Positions 1 through 7,232 of a stretch of 10,106 nt of DNA are shown piece by piece. A model generated the notes under the pieces. The model was not told the origin of the DNA. It made no database searches and worked only from the letters and a program-made list of their open reading frames with translations. The translations under genes were made by a program, and so were the position numbers. Origin of the DNA: an uncultured Hyphomonadaceae bacterium (GTDB taxonomy: Bacteria; Pseudomonadota; Alphaproteobacteria; Caulobacterales; Hyphomonadaceae); assembly GCA_938049795.1 (NCBI GenBank), contig CALLCD010000147.1, positions 1 through 10,106 on the forward strand, in the 5' to 3' direction. Positions within the stretch are counted from its first letter, which is position 1. Each line of letters begins with the position of its first letter.

Positions 1-951
1 CACCGGCAGCCGCGCAAACAGCCCCTTGATCCGCAGCGCGTTCAGCGTCCCCAGCACCGCCAGCCGCGCCTCGAACGCCCCCCGATCCTTCCCCGTCCCC
101 GCAATATAAGCGCCAATCGCCGCCTCCCGCGCCGCGCCCGACACCTCCCGCCGCGCATCCTGAACCAGCATCGCCATCGTCCAGCCATCCCAGCCATTGA
201 TCGCATCCTGAAAATCAAGCAGTCCAATTCGCGCAAGGCCCGACCGCTCCGGCATCCAGAGCAAATTCTCCGCATGGAAATCGCGCAGAATAAAATCGCG
301 CGGAAACGCCATCGCCTGCGCAATCAACCCGTCCCGCGCCCGCGCCCAATCGGCCCGCATCGCCGCGCCCGTCACCATCCGCGCATCAAGCTGCGGCAAC
401 CAGTCTGCAAACAGATCCGCATTCACCCGAAGCGCCAACGCATCATACTCAAGGATCGGCCAGTCATCGAGCTTGCTCGGCGCTCCTTCCGCATGCAGCG
501 CCGCGAGCAGCGCGCCAGCCTCCGCATAAAGCGCCACTTCATCCGCCGCGCCCCGTTCAATCAGCCGCGCAAATTCCCGCCCCGCGCCAAAATCCTCGAT
601 CAGCGCCAGCCCCGCCTCTGCATCCGCCGCAAACACCACCGGCGCAGAAAACCCCCGCCCGCGCAAATGCCCCGCCACTGCCACAAACGCATCCACCCGC
701 GAGGCCGCCAGCCGTGACTGCGCATTCCACCCCATCTCATTGCGCGTCGCCTCATCCGCATCCGGCGGGCAGGGCGCCGCCTCGACAAGGGGCGCATCCA
801 TCAACAGCGCGCATGTCTCCCCGCGCCGCGCCCGCGCATATCGCCGCGTCGACGCATCTTGGCCAAGCCAGTCAAGCTCGGCATCCCCCCATCCGGCCTG
901 CGCCAGAAACGCGTCAATCATGCTCTGTCGGGACTTAAAATGCGAATCCAT
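1..951 (-). CDS. amgK: AmgK-like sugar/aminoglycoside-type phosphotransferase (3' end outside window)
   Basis: The frame is open from 951 to base 1 (317 codons), so the C-terminus is missing. It has the aminoglycoside-phosphotransferase kinase fold: the catalytic loop LRDFHAENLLW (D224, H226, N229) and the metal-binding LLDFQDA (D246). The pair RDFH..N and DFQD is typical of the AmgK group, cytoplasmic anomeric kinases that phosphorylate N-acetylmuramate and N-acetylglucosamine in peptidoglycan recycling; in bacteria that have this route MurU then makes the UDP-sugar. The N-terminus (FLAQAGWGDA, then QDASTRRY) fits the same group. The start is uncertain: ATG 951 overlaps the end of tsaE by 17 bp, while ATG 921, which begins closer to the conserved part, leaves 13 bp. 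Neither has a clear Shine-Dalgarno. Co-direction with tsaE suggests one transcript. The family is clear; the exact substrate is inferred. Confidence 0.82.
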   Translation of the reverse strand, partial: MDSHFKSRQSMIDAFLAQAGWGDAELDWLGQDASTRRYARARRGETCALLMDAPLVEAAPCPPDADEATRNEMGWNAQSRLAASRVDAFVAVAGHLRGRGFSAPVVFAADAEAGLALIEDFGAGREFARLIERGAADEVALYAEAGALLAALHAEGAPSKLDDWPILEYDALALRVNADLFADWLPQLDARMVTGAAMRADWARARDGLIAQAMAFPRDFILRDFHAENLLWMPERSGLARIGLLDFQDAINGWDGWTMAMLVQDARREVSGAAREAAIGAYIAGTGKDRGAFEARLAVLGTLNALRIKGLFARLPV

Positions 952-1387
952 GCAAACGCTTGTGCCAGTCTTCGCCGTGCGGTTCCAGCCCCGCTTTGCG
1001 CCCTGTGCCATCTTCACCAAGCCGCACATCAAGCCGCCATGCCGGCAGCGCCCCGCCTGCGCGTTCGGGCCACTCCACCAGCGCCACCCCTCCGGCCGTC
1101 TCCTGCCAGCCAAGCTCGACCAGCGCGTCCACGCTTTCAATCCGGTAGAGATCAAAATGCCAGAGCGTAAACCCCGCCGTCTCATAAGTCTGTACCAGCG
1201 TATAAGTCGGGCTCGGCACTTCGACCTCCGGCCCGAGCAATGTGCGAACAATCCCGCGCGACAAGGTCGTCTTCCCCGCGCCAAGCCCGCCATAAAGCGC
1301 CACAAAATCGCCCGCCCGCAACAGCTTTGCCAGCGCCGCCCCCAGCGCATGCGTCGCCGCTTCATCAGCAAGGTCAAACTCGATCAT
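935..1387 (-). CDS. tsaE: TsaE, tRNA threonylcarbamoyladenosine biosynthesis ATPase
   Basis: This is the ATPase that works with TsaB and TsaD to make t6A at position 37 of ANN-decoding tRNAs in the cytoplasm. The 150-residue length is normal. Visible motifs are the Walker A GGLGAGKT (33-40), SPTYTLVQTYE (59-69), HFDLYR (77-82, with D79) and LVEWPER (103-109, with E105), which match the family's nucleotide and metal-binding residues. I place the start at ATG 1387 because GAGG lies six bases upstream. A TTG at 1399, overlapping the priA stop, would add four residues but has no ribosome site. Eight bases separate it from priA upstream, and its end abuts or overlaps the amgK-like gene, so the three genes are probably co-transcribed. 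Confidence 0.95.
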   Translation of the reverse strand: MIEFDLADEAATHALGAALAKLLRAGDFVALYGGLGAGKTTLSRGIVRTLLGPEVEVPSPTYTLVQTYETAGFTLWHFDLYRIESVDALVELGWQETAGGVALVEWPERAGGALPAWRLDVRLGEDGTGRKAGLEPHGEDWHKRLHGFAF

Positions 1388-1395
1388 CACACGCC

Positions 1396-3564
1396 TCAAA
1401 CAAAGGAATAGGGGTCAATATCCACCGAAATACGCGCATTTGACGGCACTTTCATCAATTTCCGCCAGCTCGCCATATAGGCCGACAGATCCGTATTGCG
1501 CGGCGCCTGTATCAAAAACCGCCGCCGATGCCGCCCGCGCACCACTGACAGCGGCGCAGGCGCAGGGCCAAACACGTCAATCCCCTCGCCATGGGGCGCA
1601 AGCGCGGCAATCTCCTGGGCAAACGTGTCCACAGCTTCGGGCGAAGGGGCAGACAGGATCAGCGCCGCCAGCCGTCCAAATGGCGGCATCCCGACCATAG
1701 CGCGGTTCTCCCGCTCAATCGCCAGAAACCCGTCCCTATCGCCAAGCAAAAGCGCCTGCATGGCGGGGCTTTCGGGTGCAAAAGTCTGGATCATGGCCGT
1801 GCCGGGATCGTCCGCCCGCCCCGCGCGTCCGGCCACTTGCGACAAAAGCTGATAGGTCCGCTCGCCCGCGCGCAAATCCCCGCCCTTCATGCCTGTATCC
1901 GCATCAATCACGCCAACAAGCGTCAATTTCGGGAAATTATGCCCCTTGGCGACAATCTGCGTGCCGACGAGAATATCAATCTCGCCCGCCTCCATCCGCT
2001 CGACAATCCCGCGTGTCGCCTCGCCTCCGCGCGCCGTGTCCGAACTGAAAATCTCGATCCGCGCGTCGGGCAACAAAACCCGCGCTTCCTCGGCCACCCG
2101 TTCCACCCCGGGGCCAACTCCCATCAAACTGTCCGCCGCCCCGCACAGCGGACATTTGTCCGGCCGCGCCATCGAATACCCCGTAACATGACACACAAGC
2201 CGCCCCGTATAGCGATGCTCGGTCAGCCAGCTATCGGTGCCCGGGCTCTTGAGCCGCTCCCCGCAGGATTTACAGATCACCAGCGGCGCATAGCCCCGCC
2301 GATTGAGAAACAGGAGCGACTGCTCCCCGCGCGCCAGCCGATCTGCCATCGCCTCGGCCAGGGTCGGCGAAAGCCATTTGCCGCGCTCTGGCGTGTCCCG
2401 CTTCAAATCCACCAGCTCGATATCCGGCAACCGCGCCGCGCCAGGCCGTGCCGACAGTTTGAGCACCGAATACCGCCCCGATTCGCCATTTGCGACCGTT
2501 TCAAGCGCGGGTGTCGCCGACGCAAGGATCACCATCGCCGCTTCAAGCTTGGCCCGCATCACCGCCAGATCGCGCGCATGATACACCACGCCATCTTCCT
2601 GCTTATAGGAGCCATCATGCTCCTCATCGACAATGATTAGCCCAAGCTTCTGATAGGGCAGAAACAGAGCCGAGCGCGCGCCAATAATAATCCGCGCCCG
2701 CCCATGCGCCGCCTCCCGCCAGCTTCGCCGCCGCTCTTTCTGCGACAACCCCGAATGCCAAGGCGTTGGCGGCGCTCCGAACCGCTCTGTAAATCGCGCC
2801 AAAACCGCCTGAGTGAGCGCAATTTCGGGCAAAAGAATCAATATTTGCGCGTCGGGGTCTTTGCGCAAAGTGGCCGCAATCGCTTCGAAATAAACCTCCG
2901 TCTTGCCCGATCCGGTCACCCCATCGAGCAAAAACGGCGCAAATCCGCCCGCCTCAACCGATTTGACCAGCGTGTCCGCCGCGAGCGCCTGCTCATCGGT
3001 CAGCGTCTTACCCGCCTGTTCGCCATTGGGCGGCGCGAACACCGCATCAATATCCACTCGTTTGACCTCAAGCGCCCCCGCCTTGGCAAGCCCTGTCACC
3101 ACCGCGCTCGATGTCCCCGCCTCTTGGGCAATCGCGCTCGCCGACGCCGGACACAGCGCTTGCGCGGCATCAAGCGCCCGCGCCCGCGCCTCGGTCATCC
3201 GGTCCGGCGTCTGTCCGGTCAGCGTATACACCGTCTCGCGCGGGGAGGGCTGCAATCCGCCCCGCGCCCGAAGCGCCATCGCCAGCACTGCGCCGGGCGC
3301 CGCTACCGTATAGCGCGCTGTAAAGTCTATGAATTTCCGCATCGCCGCACTCATCGGCGGCGTGTCATACACATGCTCGACCGCCTTCAGCGTGCGCCCT
3401 TCGCCCACCTCGTCGCCGACCACCTCCCACACAACCGCATTGCGCACCGTCTTGCCCAGAGGCGCCATGACATAACTGCCCGCCACCACGTCCATGCCGT
3501 CTGGCACCGCATAATCAAACGGCTCCGGCAAAGCGATCGGGAAAAGAATACGGGCAACAGGCAT
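1396..3564 (-). CDS. priA: PriA, primosomal replication-restart helicase
   Basis: PriA is a 3'-5' superfamily 2 helicase that recognises stalled forks and reloads the replisome. With ATG 3564 the protein has 722 residues and begins MPVARILFPIALPEPFDY, the usual PriA N-terminus; a TTG at 3621 would add 19 atypical residues. Motifs in order: DNA-binding N-terminal domain (about 1-105), Walker A GVTGSGKT (215-222), DEEH (313-316), SATPALE (349-355), NRRGYAP (421-427), a zinc region (431-474), GTQIVAKGHNFPKL (534-547) and QVAGRAGRAD (576-585). The zinc region is odd: C431, C434, C471, C474 and C458 are kept, but the positions expected to be cysteine at 440, 443 and 461 are Ser, Thr and Thr. The Shine-Dalgarno is weak. 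The 108 bp to the divergent xerC must hold both promoters; I see no convincing -35/-10 there. Confidence 0.97.
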   Translation of the reverse strand: MPVARILFPIALPEPFDYAVPDGMDVVAGSYVMAPLGKTVRNAVVWEVVGDEVGEGRTLKAVEHVYDTPPMSAAMRKFIDFTARYTVAAPGAVLAMALRARGGLQPSPRETVYTLTGQTPDRMTEARARALDAAQALCPASASAIAQEAGTSSAVVTGLAKAGALEVKRVDIDAVFAPPNGEQAGKTLTDEQALAADTLVKSVEAGGFAPFLLDGVTGSGKTEVYFEAIAATLRKDPDAQILILLPEIALTQAVLARFTERFGAPPTPWHSGLSQKERRRSWREAAHGRARIIIGARSALFLPYQKLGLIIVDEEHDGSYKQEDGVVYHARDLAVMRAKLEAAMVILASATPALETVANGESGRYSVLKLSARPGAARLPDIELVDLKRDTPERGKWLSPTLAEAMADRLARGEQSLLFLNRRGYAPLVICKSCGERLKSPGTDSWLTEHRYTGRLVCHVTGYSMARPDKCPLCGAADSLMGVGPGVERVAEEARVLLPDARIEIFSSDTARGGEATRGIVERMEAGEIDILVGTQIVAKGHNFPKLTLVGVIDADTGMKGGDLRAGERTYQLLSQVAGRAGRADDPGTAMIQTFAPESPAMQALLLGDRDGFLAIERENRAMVGMPPFGRLAALILSAPSPEAVDTFAQEIAALAPHGEGIDVFGPAPAPLSVVRGRHRRRFLIQAPRNTDLSAYMASWRKLMKVPSNARISVDIDPYSFV

Positions 3565-3672
3565 AGCGCCAGATACATCAGCCCGCCAAAGAGGGAAATG
3601 CCCACGACGCCGCTTTCGCAAAAACAGAGCACCGCTTACCCGCCCTTAACGCGCCGCGCCTAATCTCTCCTT

Positions 3673-4572
3673 ATGGATCTCCTCAACGCCTTCATCACCT
3701 ATGCCCGCGACGAACGCCGCTTGGCTGCCCACACCGTCTCCGCCTACACTTCCGACCTTGCAGGCTTTCTCGGCTTCACCCGTGCCCACACCGGCGCAGA
3801 GCCAGGGCCGGTCGCCCTGTCAAAGCTCGGCGCACGTGACATCCGCGCCTTCCTCGCCGCCCGCCGCAGAGACGGGTTATCCGACGCCTCAATTGCGCGG
3901 CTCCTCTCCTCGATCAAGGCGCTCTACCGCTGGCTCGACCGGATGCACGGCCTGCCAAATGCCGAAATCGACTATCTCGAAGGCCCCAAACGCCCCGCCA
4001 GACTGCCGCGCCCCGTCTCTGTAGATGTCGCCAAAGAGATGATCGAGCAGGCCGAACACAATCTCGAAAAGCCGGTCTGGGTCGGCGCGCGCGATGCCGC
4101 TGTCCTCTCCTTGCTCTACGGGGCAGGCCTGCGCATCTCCGAAGCCTTGGGGCTGACCGGCGCTGAAGCCGACCTACCCGAACGCCTACGCATCACCGGC
4201 AAGGGCGGCAAAACACGCATTATCCCCATCCTGCCCGCGATCCGTCAGGCCGTCGCCGACTATGTAAAAGTCTGTCCTTACGCCCTTGGCGCAGACGATG
4301 CCTTGTTTCGCGGCGAAAAGGGCGGACCGCTTTCCCCGCGCATCGTTCAAGCACGGGTCCAGCTTTTGCGCGGGGAACTTGGCCTGCCCAAAACGGCGAC
4401 CCCCCATGCGCTGCGCCATGCCTTCGCCACGCACCTGCTCGCCAACGGGGCAGACCTGCGCGCCATCCAGACACTTTTGGGTCATGCCTCGCTCTCGACC
4501 ACCCAAGTCTATACCGGCGTCGATGGTGAGAGGCTCAAAGCCGTCCACCGGGAGGCCCATCCGAGAGGGTAG
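3673..4572 (+). CDS. xerC: XerC tyrosine recombinase
   Basis: This site-specific recombinase, with XerD, resolves chromosome dimers at dif during division. The 299 residues match the family length. The N-terminal SAM-like DNA-binding domain covers about 1-100 and the catalytic domain about 115-299. The full catalytic set is visible: R154 (AGLRISEAL), K177 (TGKGGKTR), H245 and R248 (HALRHAFATHLL), H271 (LLGHASLSTTQVYT) and nucleophile Y280. The tail (VHREAHPRG) is XerC-like. Its place beside priA, with no phage or integron genes, argues for the housekeeping enzyme rather than an element integrase. No Shine-Dalgarno precedes ATG 3673, so the mRNA could be leaderless or poorly initiated. The stop codon lies in a hairpin shared with the converging merR gene. 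Confidence 0.93.
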   Translation: MDLLNAFITYARDERRLAAHTVSAYTSDLAGFLGFTRAHTGAEPGPVALSKLGARDIRAFLAARRRDGLSDASIARLLSSIKALYRWLDRMHGLPNAEIDYLEGPKRPARLPRPVSVDVAKEMIEQAEHNLEKPVWVGARDAAVLSLLYGAGLRISEALGLTGAEADLPERLRITGKGGKTRIIPILPAIRQAVADYVKVCPYALGADDALFRGEKGGPLSPRIVQARVQLLRGELGLPKTATPHALRHAFATHLLANGADLRAIQTLLGHASLSTTQVYTGVDGERLKAVHREAHPRG

Positions 4573-4594
4573 GCCCACCGGCAAACAGGGCCTA
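4570..4594. terminator. Hairpin shared by converging xerC and merR stop codons
   Basis: TAGGCCC at 4570-4576 pairs perfectly with GGGCCTA at 4588-4594 around an 11-nt loop. The first three bases of the left arm are the TAG stop of xerC; the last three of the right arm, read on the minus strand, are the TAG stop of the merR-type gene. The position between converging genes suggests a bidirectional terminator. The stem is short and no T-run follows on either side, so it is not a canonical intrinsic terminator. Confidence 0.4.
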
Positions 4595-5362
4595 GACGGT
4601 CCCGTCCTGAGCTTGCCCCGCCGCAATAGCCGCCTTGGCAAATTCCCAAACCTCCTTCGAAAACGGCATCAATTTCGCCGTTTCCGGATCTGAAAACCCA
4701 TCCTCATACCAATTCGACGTGGCCGCATCGACAGCCCGGTCACCCAGCGAGAACATGCCCGAAGCCGCCATCCATCTTTTGCCAAATTCAATCGCTTCGG
4801 CCGTATCCGCCGCACCATGCCGCAACCGTTCGGCATCCGCCAGAATGCTTTCCCATTTCGCGGCCATTTCGGCCTGAAACTCCGGCGACATTTTCCGCGC
4901 GGCAAACTGGTCTCTTTGCTCTTTCGTGAAATGCCGCGCCGCCAAGTCCTCATGCGCCTCGGTCCATTCAAATTCACTCATATCAGTCTCCTGTGTCAGA
5001 TTTATCAAATCGTCCGTCGAGAGATTTTGGCCATCTTTGAGCTTGGCTTGCGCTTTGGCGAGAATATGCCGCGCATGGGACAACCGTGCCTGTTGATGGG
5101 CAAGCGCCTTGGCCTGTGTGTCGAGCACATGGGCCAGATCAACGCCGCCATCAAGCAGGCCCGAAATCTCGGCAAGCGAAAAGCCGATGGATTTGAGCGT
5201 AAGCACTTTATGCAAGCGCGCAAACTCCTCCGGCCCATAGACCCGCCATCCCGCAGCTGTCCGCCCCGGCGAAACCAGACCGCGCGCCTCATAGAGCCTC
5301 AGCGCCTTAACGCTTATCCCCATCAGATCCCCTGTCTGTTTCGCCGTTTTGAACCCTGTCAT
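4592..5362 (-). CDS. MerR-family regulator with TipAS-like ligand domain
   Basis: A 256-residue DNA-binding regulator. Residues 5-75 are a MerR winged helix-turn-helix: KTAKQTGDLMGISVKALRLYE, then GWRVYGPEEFARL and LKSIGFSLAEISGLL. Residues about 76-112 are an Ala/Gln/Lys-rich dimerisation coiled coil. Residues about 128-250 resemble the TipAS antibiotic-recognition domain: a charged helix near 136-157, AAKWESILADAERL, then IEFGKRWM and an acidic/aromatic tail. This part is less certain. No Cys-rich metal site is present, so metal sensing is unlikely and a small organic ligand more likely. ATG 5362 is chosen because it starts the conserved domain and AGAGAGG lies nine bases upstream; the frame is open back to 5593 but that part looks non-coding. 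The gene is divergent from the phosphodiesterase gene, a plausible target, and may regulate itself. Confidence 0.85.
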   Translation of the reverse strand: MTGFKTAKQTGDLMGISVKALRLYEARGLVSPGRTAAGWRVYGPEEFARLHKVLTLKSIGFSLAEISGLLDGGVDLAHVLDTQAKALAHQQARLSHARHILAKAQAKLKDGQNLSTDDLINLTQETDMSEFEWTEAHEDLAARHFTKEQRDQFAARKMSPEFQAEMAAKWESILADAERLRHGAADTAEAIEFGKRWMAASGMFSLGDRAVDAATSNWYEDGFSDPETAKLMPFSKEVWEFAKAAIAAGQAQDGTV

Positions 5363-5390
5363 AACCCGTCGCCTCTCTCTGGACCCACCC

Positions 5391-5421
5391 CTTATCAGCC
5401 CACCCCCAAGGGACGGCGCAA
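5391..5421 (-). promoter_or_regulatory. Candidate MerR-type promoter/operator of the merR gene
   Basis: On the minus strand TTGCGC (5416-5421) and GATAAG (5391-5396) form a weak -35/-10 pair separated by 19 bp, the long spacer typical of MerR-controlled promoters. The spacer is spanned by an imperfect dyad at 5398-5417 (GCCCACCC against GGGACGGC, six of eight positions matching). A second copy of the half-site, GGGACGGC, lies at 5451-5458. Transcription would begin near 5384, leaving a short leader that carries the Shine-Dalgarno of the 5362 start. Self-regulation is inferred. Confidence 0.35.
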
Positions 5422-5531
5422 GCGCTAGTTTTTGGCGAGCCTTTCGGAATGGGACGGCAATGCCATGTTTCGGCCATGCTCTACTCCAACTGAACGTGCA
5501 TCCATGACAAAATGGACAGGGGGAAAGATGG

Positions 5532-6506
5532 ATGTTGCGACGTATAGTGTTTGGCTTGGGCGTATTGGTCTTTGGCGTCTGGGCGCTAAACACATCGCTG
5601 CTCTCAAAGCCGCAAAATGCTCAAACGCGCATCCTCGCCCATCGCGGCATCCACCAGACCTATGACCGCGAAAACCTCGGCCTGCAGGAGTGCACTGCAA
5701 CTCGCATAGGTGCGCCGACACATGGCTTTCTGGAAAATACCATCCCCTCCATAAGAGCGGCATTTGAAGCGGGCGCGGATATTGTCGAGATCGACATACA
5801 TCGAACCGAAGACTGGCATTTTGCGGTCTTCCACGATTGGGATGTCGGCTGCCGGACCGAAGCGGCAGGCAAGATCGAAACCTTTACCCGCGCCGAGCTT
5901 GCAACCCTCGACATTGGCTATGGCTACACTGCAGACGGCGGCAAGACCTATCCGTTTCGCGGGCAGTTCACCGGCGCGATGCCGATGCTCGACGAGGTTT
6001 TTACCGCCTTTCCCGAGGGGCGGTTTCTGGTTAATCTAAAAAGCAATAACCGTGCAGAAGGGGAGGCCTTCGCCGCTTTCATTCTTGAACAGTCCGAACG
6101 CGCCGATCAGGTTTATGGCTTTTATGGCGGACCACGCGCGGTCGAAGGCGCGGCGGCGGATCTGCCGGGCCATATCGGGTTCTCGCCACAAAGCACGAAG
6201 ACCTGCCTGAAGGATTATGCTCTGCTCGGCTGGAGCGGCTATATGCCCGAAACCTGCCGGAACACAAAACTGCTCGTCCCCATGAACTATGCGCCGCTGC
6301 TCTGGGGCTGGCCGCACAAATTCACAAACCGCATGCACGCAGCAGGAACCGAGGTGCTTCTGGCCGGACCTCACACCGGAAACCGGGGCAGCGCGGGCGG
6401 CATTAACAGCGCGGCAGACGCGGCAGACATTCCGACGGATTTTGACGGCATAATCTGGACCGACAAGGCAGAGCATATGGCCGACTGGCTCGCAAATAGA
6501 GACTGA
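5532..6506 (+). CDS. Glycerophosphodiester phosphodiesterase, predicted exported or membrane-anchored
   Basis: This predicted hydrolase would cleave glycerophosphodiesters to glycerol-3-phosphate and an alcohol. Residues 1-25 (MLRRIVFGLGVLVFG...) are a positively charged start plus a hydrophobic segment, a signal peptide or anchor. The GDPD TIM-barrel motifs follow: HRG (37-39), LENT (67-70), EID (86-88) and FHDW (100-103), giving the two catalytic histidines H37 and H101 and acidic metal ligands. NLK at 168-170 is a later barrel-strand residue. The mature part has four cysteines (C54, C107, C225, C242), which could form disulfides outside the cytoplasm. The 324-residue length is usual. AGGGGGA seven bases before ATG 5532 supports the start. 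The gene is divergent from the MerR-type regulator. The actual substrate is unknown; lipid headgroup turnover or phosphate scavenging are options. Confidence 0.9.
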   Translation: MLRRIVFGLGVLVFGVWALNTSLLSKPQNAQTRILAHRGIHQTYDRENLGLQECTATRIGAPTHGFLENTIPSIRAAFEAGADIVEIDIHRTEDWHFAVFHDWDVGCRTEAAGKIETFTRAELATLDIGYGYTADGGKTYPFRGQFTGAMPMLDEVFTAFPEGRFLVNLKSNNRAEGEAFAAFILEQSERADQVYGFYGGPRAVEGAAADLPGHIGFSPQSTKTCLKDYALLGWSGYMPETCRNTKLLVPMNYAPLLWGWPHKFTNRMHAAGTEVLLAGPHTGNRGSAGGINSAADAADIPTDFDGIIWTDKAEHMADWLANRD

Positions 6507-6555
6507 TTTCCCGCCCCCCGCGCCATTCGGTCGCGCCTTGAGTGACAGCGCTATG

Positions 6556-6584
6556 TTGTCAGAGTGTTTTCGAGGTGCTAAGTC
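6556..6584 (+). promoter_or_regulatory. Candidate promoter of the atp operon
   Basis: TTGTCAG at 6556-6562 and GCTAAGTC at 6577-6584, 14 bases apart, resemble the alphaproteobacterial housekeeping pattern (TTGAC.. and GCTANAWC as described for Caulobacter) with a few mismatches. It is the best match I see in the 160 bp between the phosphodiesterase gene and the atpH start. It would give a leader of roughly 75 bases. No strong terminator for the upstream gene is visible, so read-through is possible. Confidence 0.4.
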
Positions 6585-6622
6585 GCGCGCACTGATGGGT
6601 ATTAGGGCACAAAGTTCTAAGC

Positions 6623-6666
6623 CTGTCTGGTCTTATTTCTCGGGGCGTTCGACCCCAAACAGACGG
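6623..6666 (+). promoter_or_regulatory. Leader stem-loop covering the atpH ribosome-binding region
   Basis: CTGTCTG at 6623-6629 can pair with CAGACGG at 6660-6666 (six Watson-Crick pairs and one T-G). A small GGGG/CCCC hairpin (6642-6645 with 6653-6656) sits inside. The 3' arm ends at the base before ATG 6667 and includes the only purine-rich bases that could serve as Shine-Dalgarno. In RNA this would hinder initiation of atpH. A regulatory role is inferred. Confidence 0.35.
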
Positions 6667-7227
6667 ATGGAAGCTTTGGCACAAGCCCTGACCAGCGAAG
6701 CCGCGCGGCGTTATGCTTCGGCGCTTTTCGATCTCGCACAATCTGGTGGCCAGTTATCGGCCGTACAATCCGCTTTTGCCGGGTTCGCCAAGACGGTTGC
6801 AGGTAATGACGACCTCTCCAGCCTGATCGCCTCGCCGCTGTTCAAGCGCGAAGACAAAGCCGCAACGCTGACAAAGCTCGCCGAAAAAGCTGATCTGCCC
6901 GCCTTGCTCGTCAAATTCCTCGGCACGATGGCGCTTAATGGCCGCGCCGCCGATCTGCCCGCCGCGCAAGCCGCATTCGAAACACTCTACGACAAGCAGC
7001 GCGGCGTAGAGCGCGCCGTTGTCCGCACCGCAAAAGAAATGACGCCCGCCCAGCGCGAGCGGCTTTCGGGCATTATCGCCAAATCTGTTGGCGGCGAAGT
7101 CGAACTGACAACCGAGGTCGATGCCGACCTTATCGGCGGCGTTCAGCTGCGCATCGGGTCCAAATTGGTCGATGCCAGTCTGAAAGCCAAACTTGAACGT
7201 ATGAACACTGCCATGAAGGGAGCTTAA
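6667..7227 (+). CDS. atpH: ATP synthase F1 subunit delta
   Basis: The delta subunit caps the F1 head and ties it to the peripheral stalk at the inner membrane. ATG 6667 gives 186 residues, the family's length, and starts MEALAQALTSEAARRYASALFDLA, the usual beginning of the N-terminal six-helix bundle. The C-terminal signature DLIGGVQLRIGS followed by LVDASLKAKLERM is clear. The frame extends upstream to a TTG at 6538, but those 43 residues are unlike delta and overlap the proposed promoter. Initiation is weak and lies in a hairpin. It heads the operon, with five bases between its stop and atpA, and the GGGAG just before its stop serves as the atpA ribosome site. Confidence 0.96.
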   Translation: MEALAQALTSEAARRYASALFDLAQSGGQLSAVQSAFAGFAKTVAGNDDLSSLIASPLFKREDKAATLTKLAEKADLPALLVKFLGTMALNGRAADLPAAQAAFETLYDKQRGVERAVVRTAKEMTPAQRERLSGIIAKSVGGEVELTTEVDADLIGGVQLRIGSKLVDASLKAKLERMNTAMKGA

Positions 7228-7232
7228 CGCTC

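Noticed and set aside
1591..2640. A 349-codon plus-strand open frame within priA, and a 319-codon one at 2704-3663
   Set aside because: Both are Arg/Pro/His-rich shadows antisense to conserved PriA motifs.
3565..3621. TTG 3621 as the priA start
   Set aside because: The 19 extra residues are unlike PriA, whose normal start falls at ATG 3564.
3673..4572. xerC as an integrase of a mobile element
   Set aside because: No att-like repeats, element genes or nearby tRNA are visible, and the protein is XerC-like and beside priA.
5501..5516. Inverted repeat TCCAT/ATGGA before the phosphodiesterase gene
   Set aside because: Only five base pairs and low in GC; expected by chance at this length.
5363..5593. 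Upstream extension of the MerR-type regulator to 5593
   Set aside because: It would add 77 residues with no similarity and cross the divergent start region; ATG 5362 has a Shine-Dalgarno and begins the conserved domain.
6538..6666. TTG 6538 as the atpH start
   Set aside because: The extra 43 residues are not delta-like and overlap the best promoter candidate.
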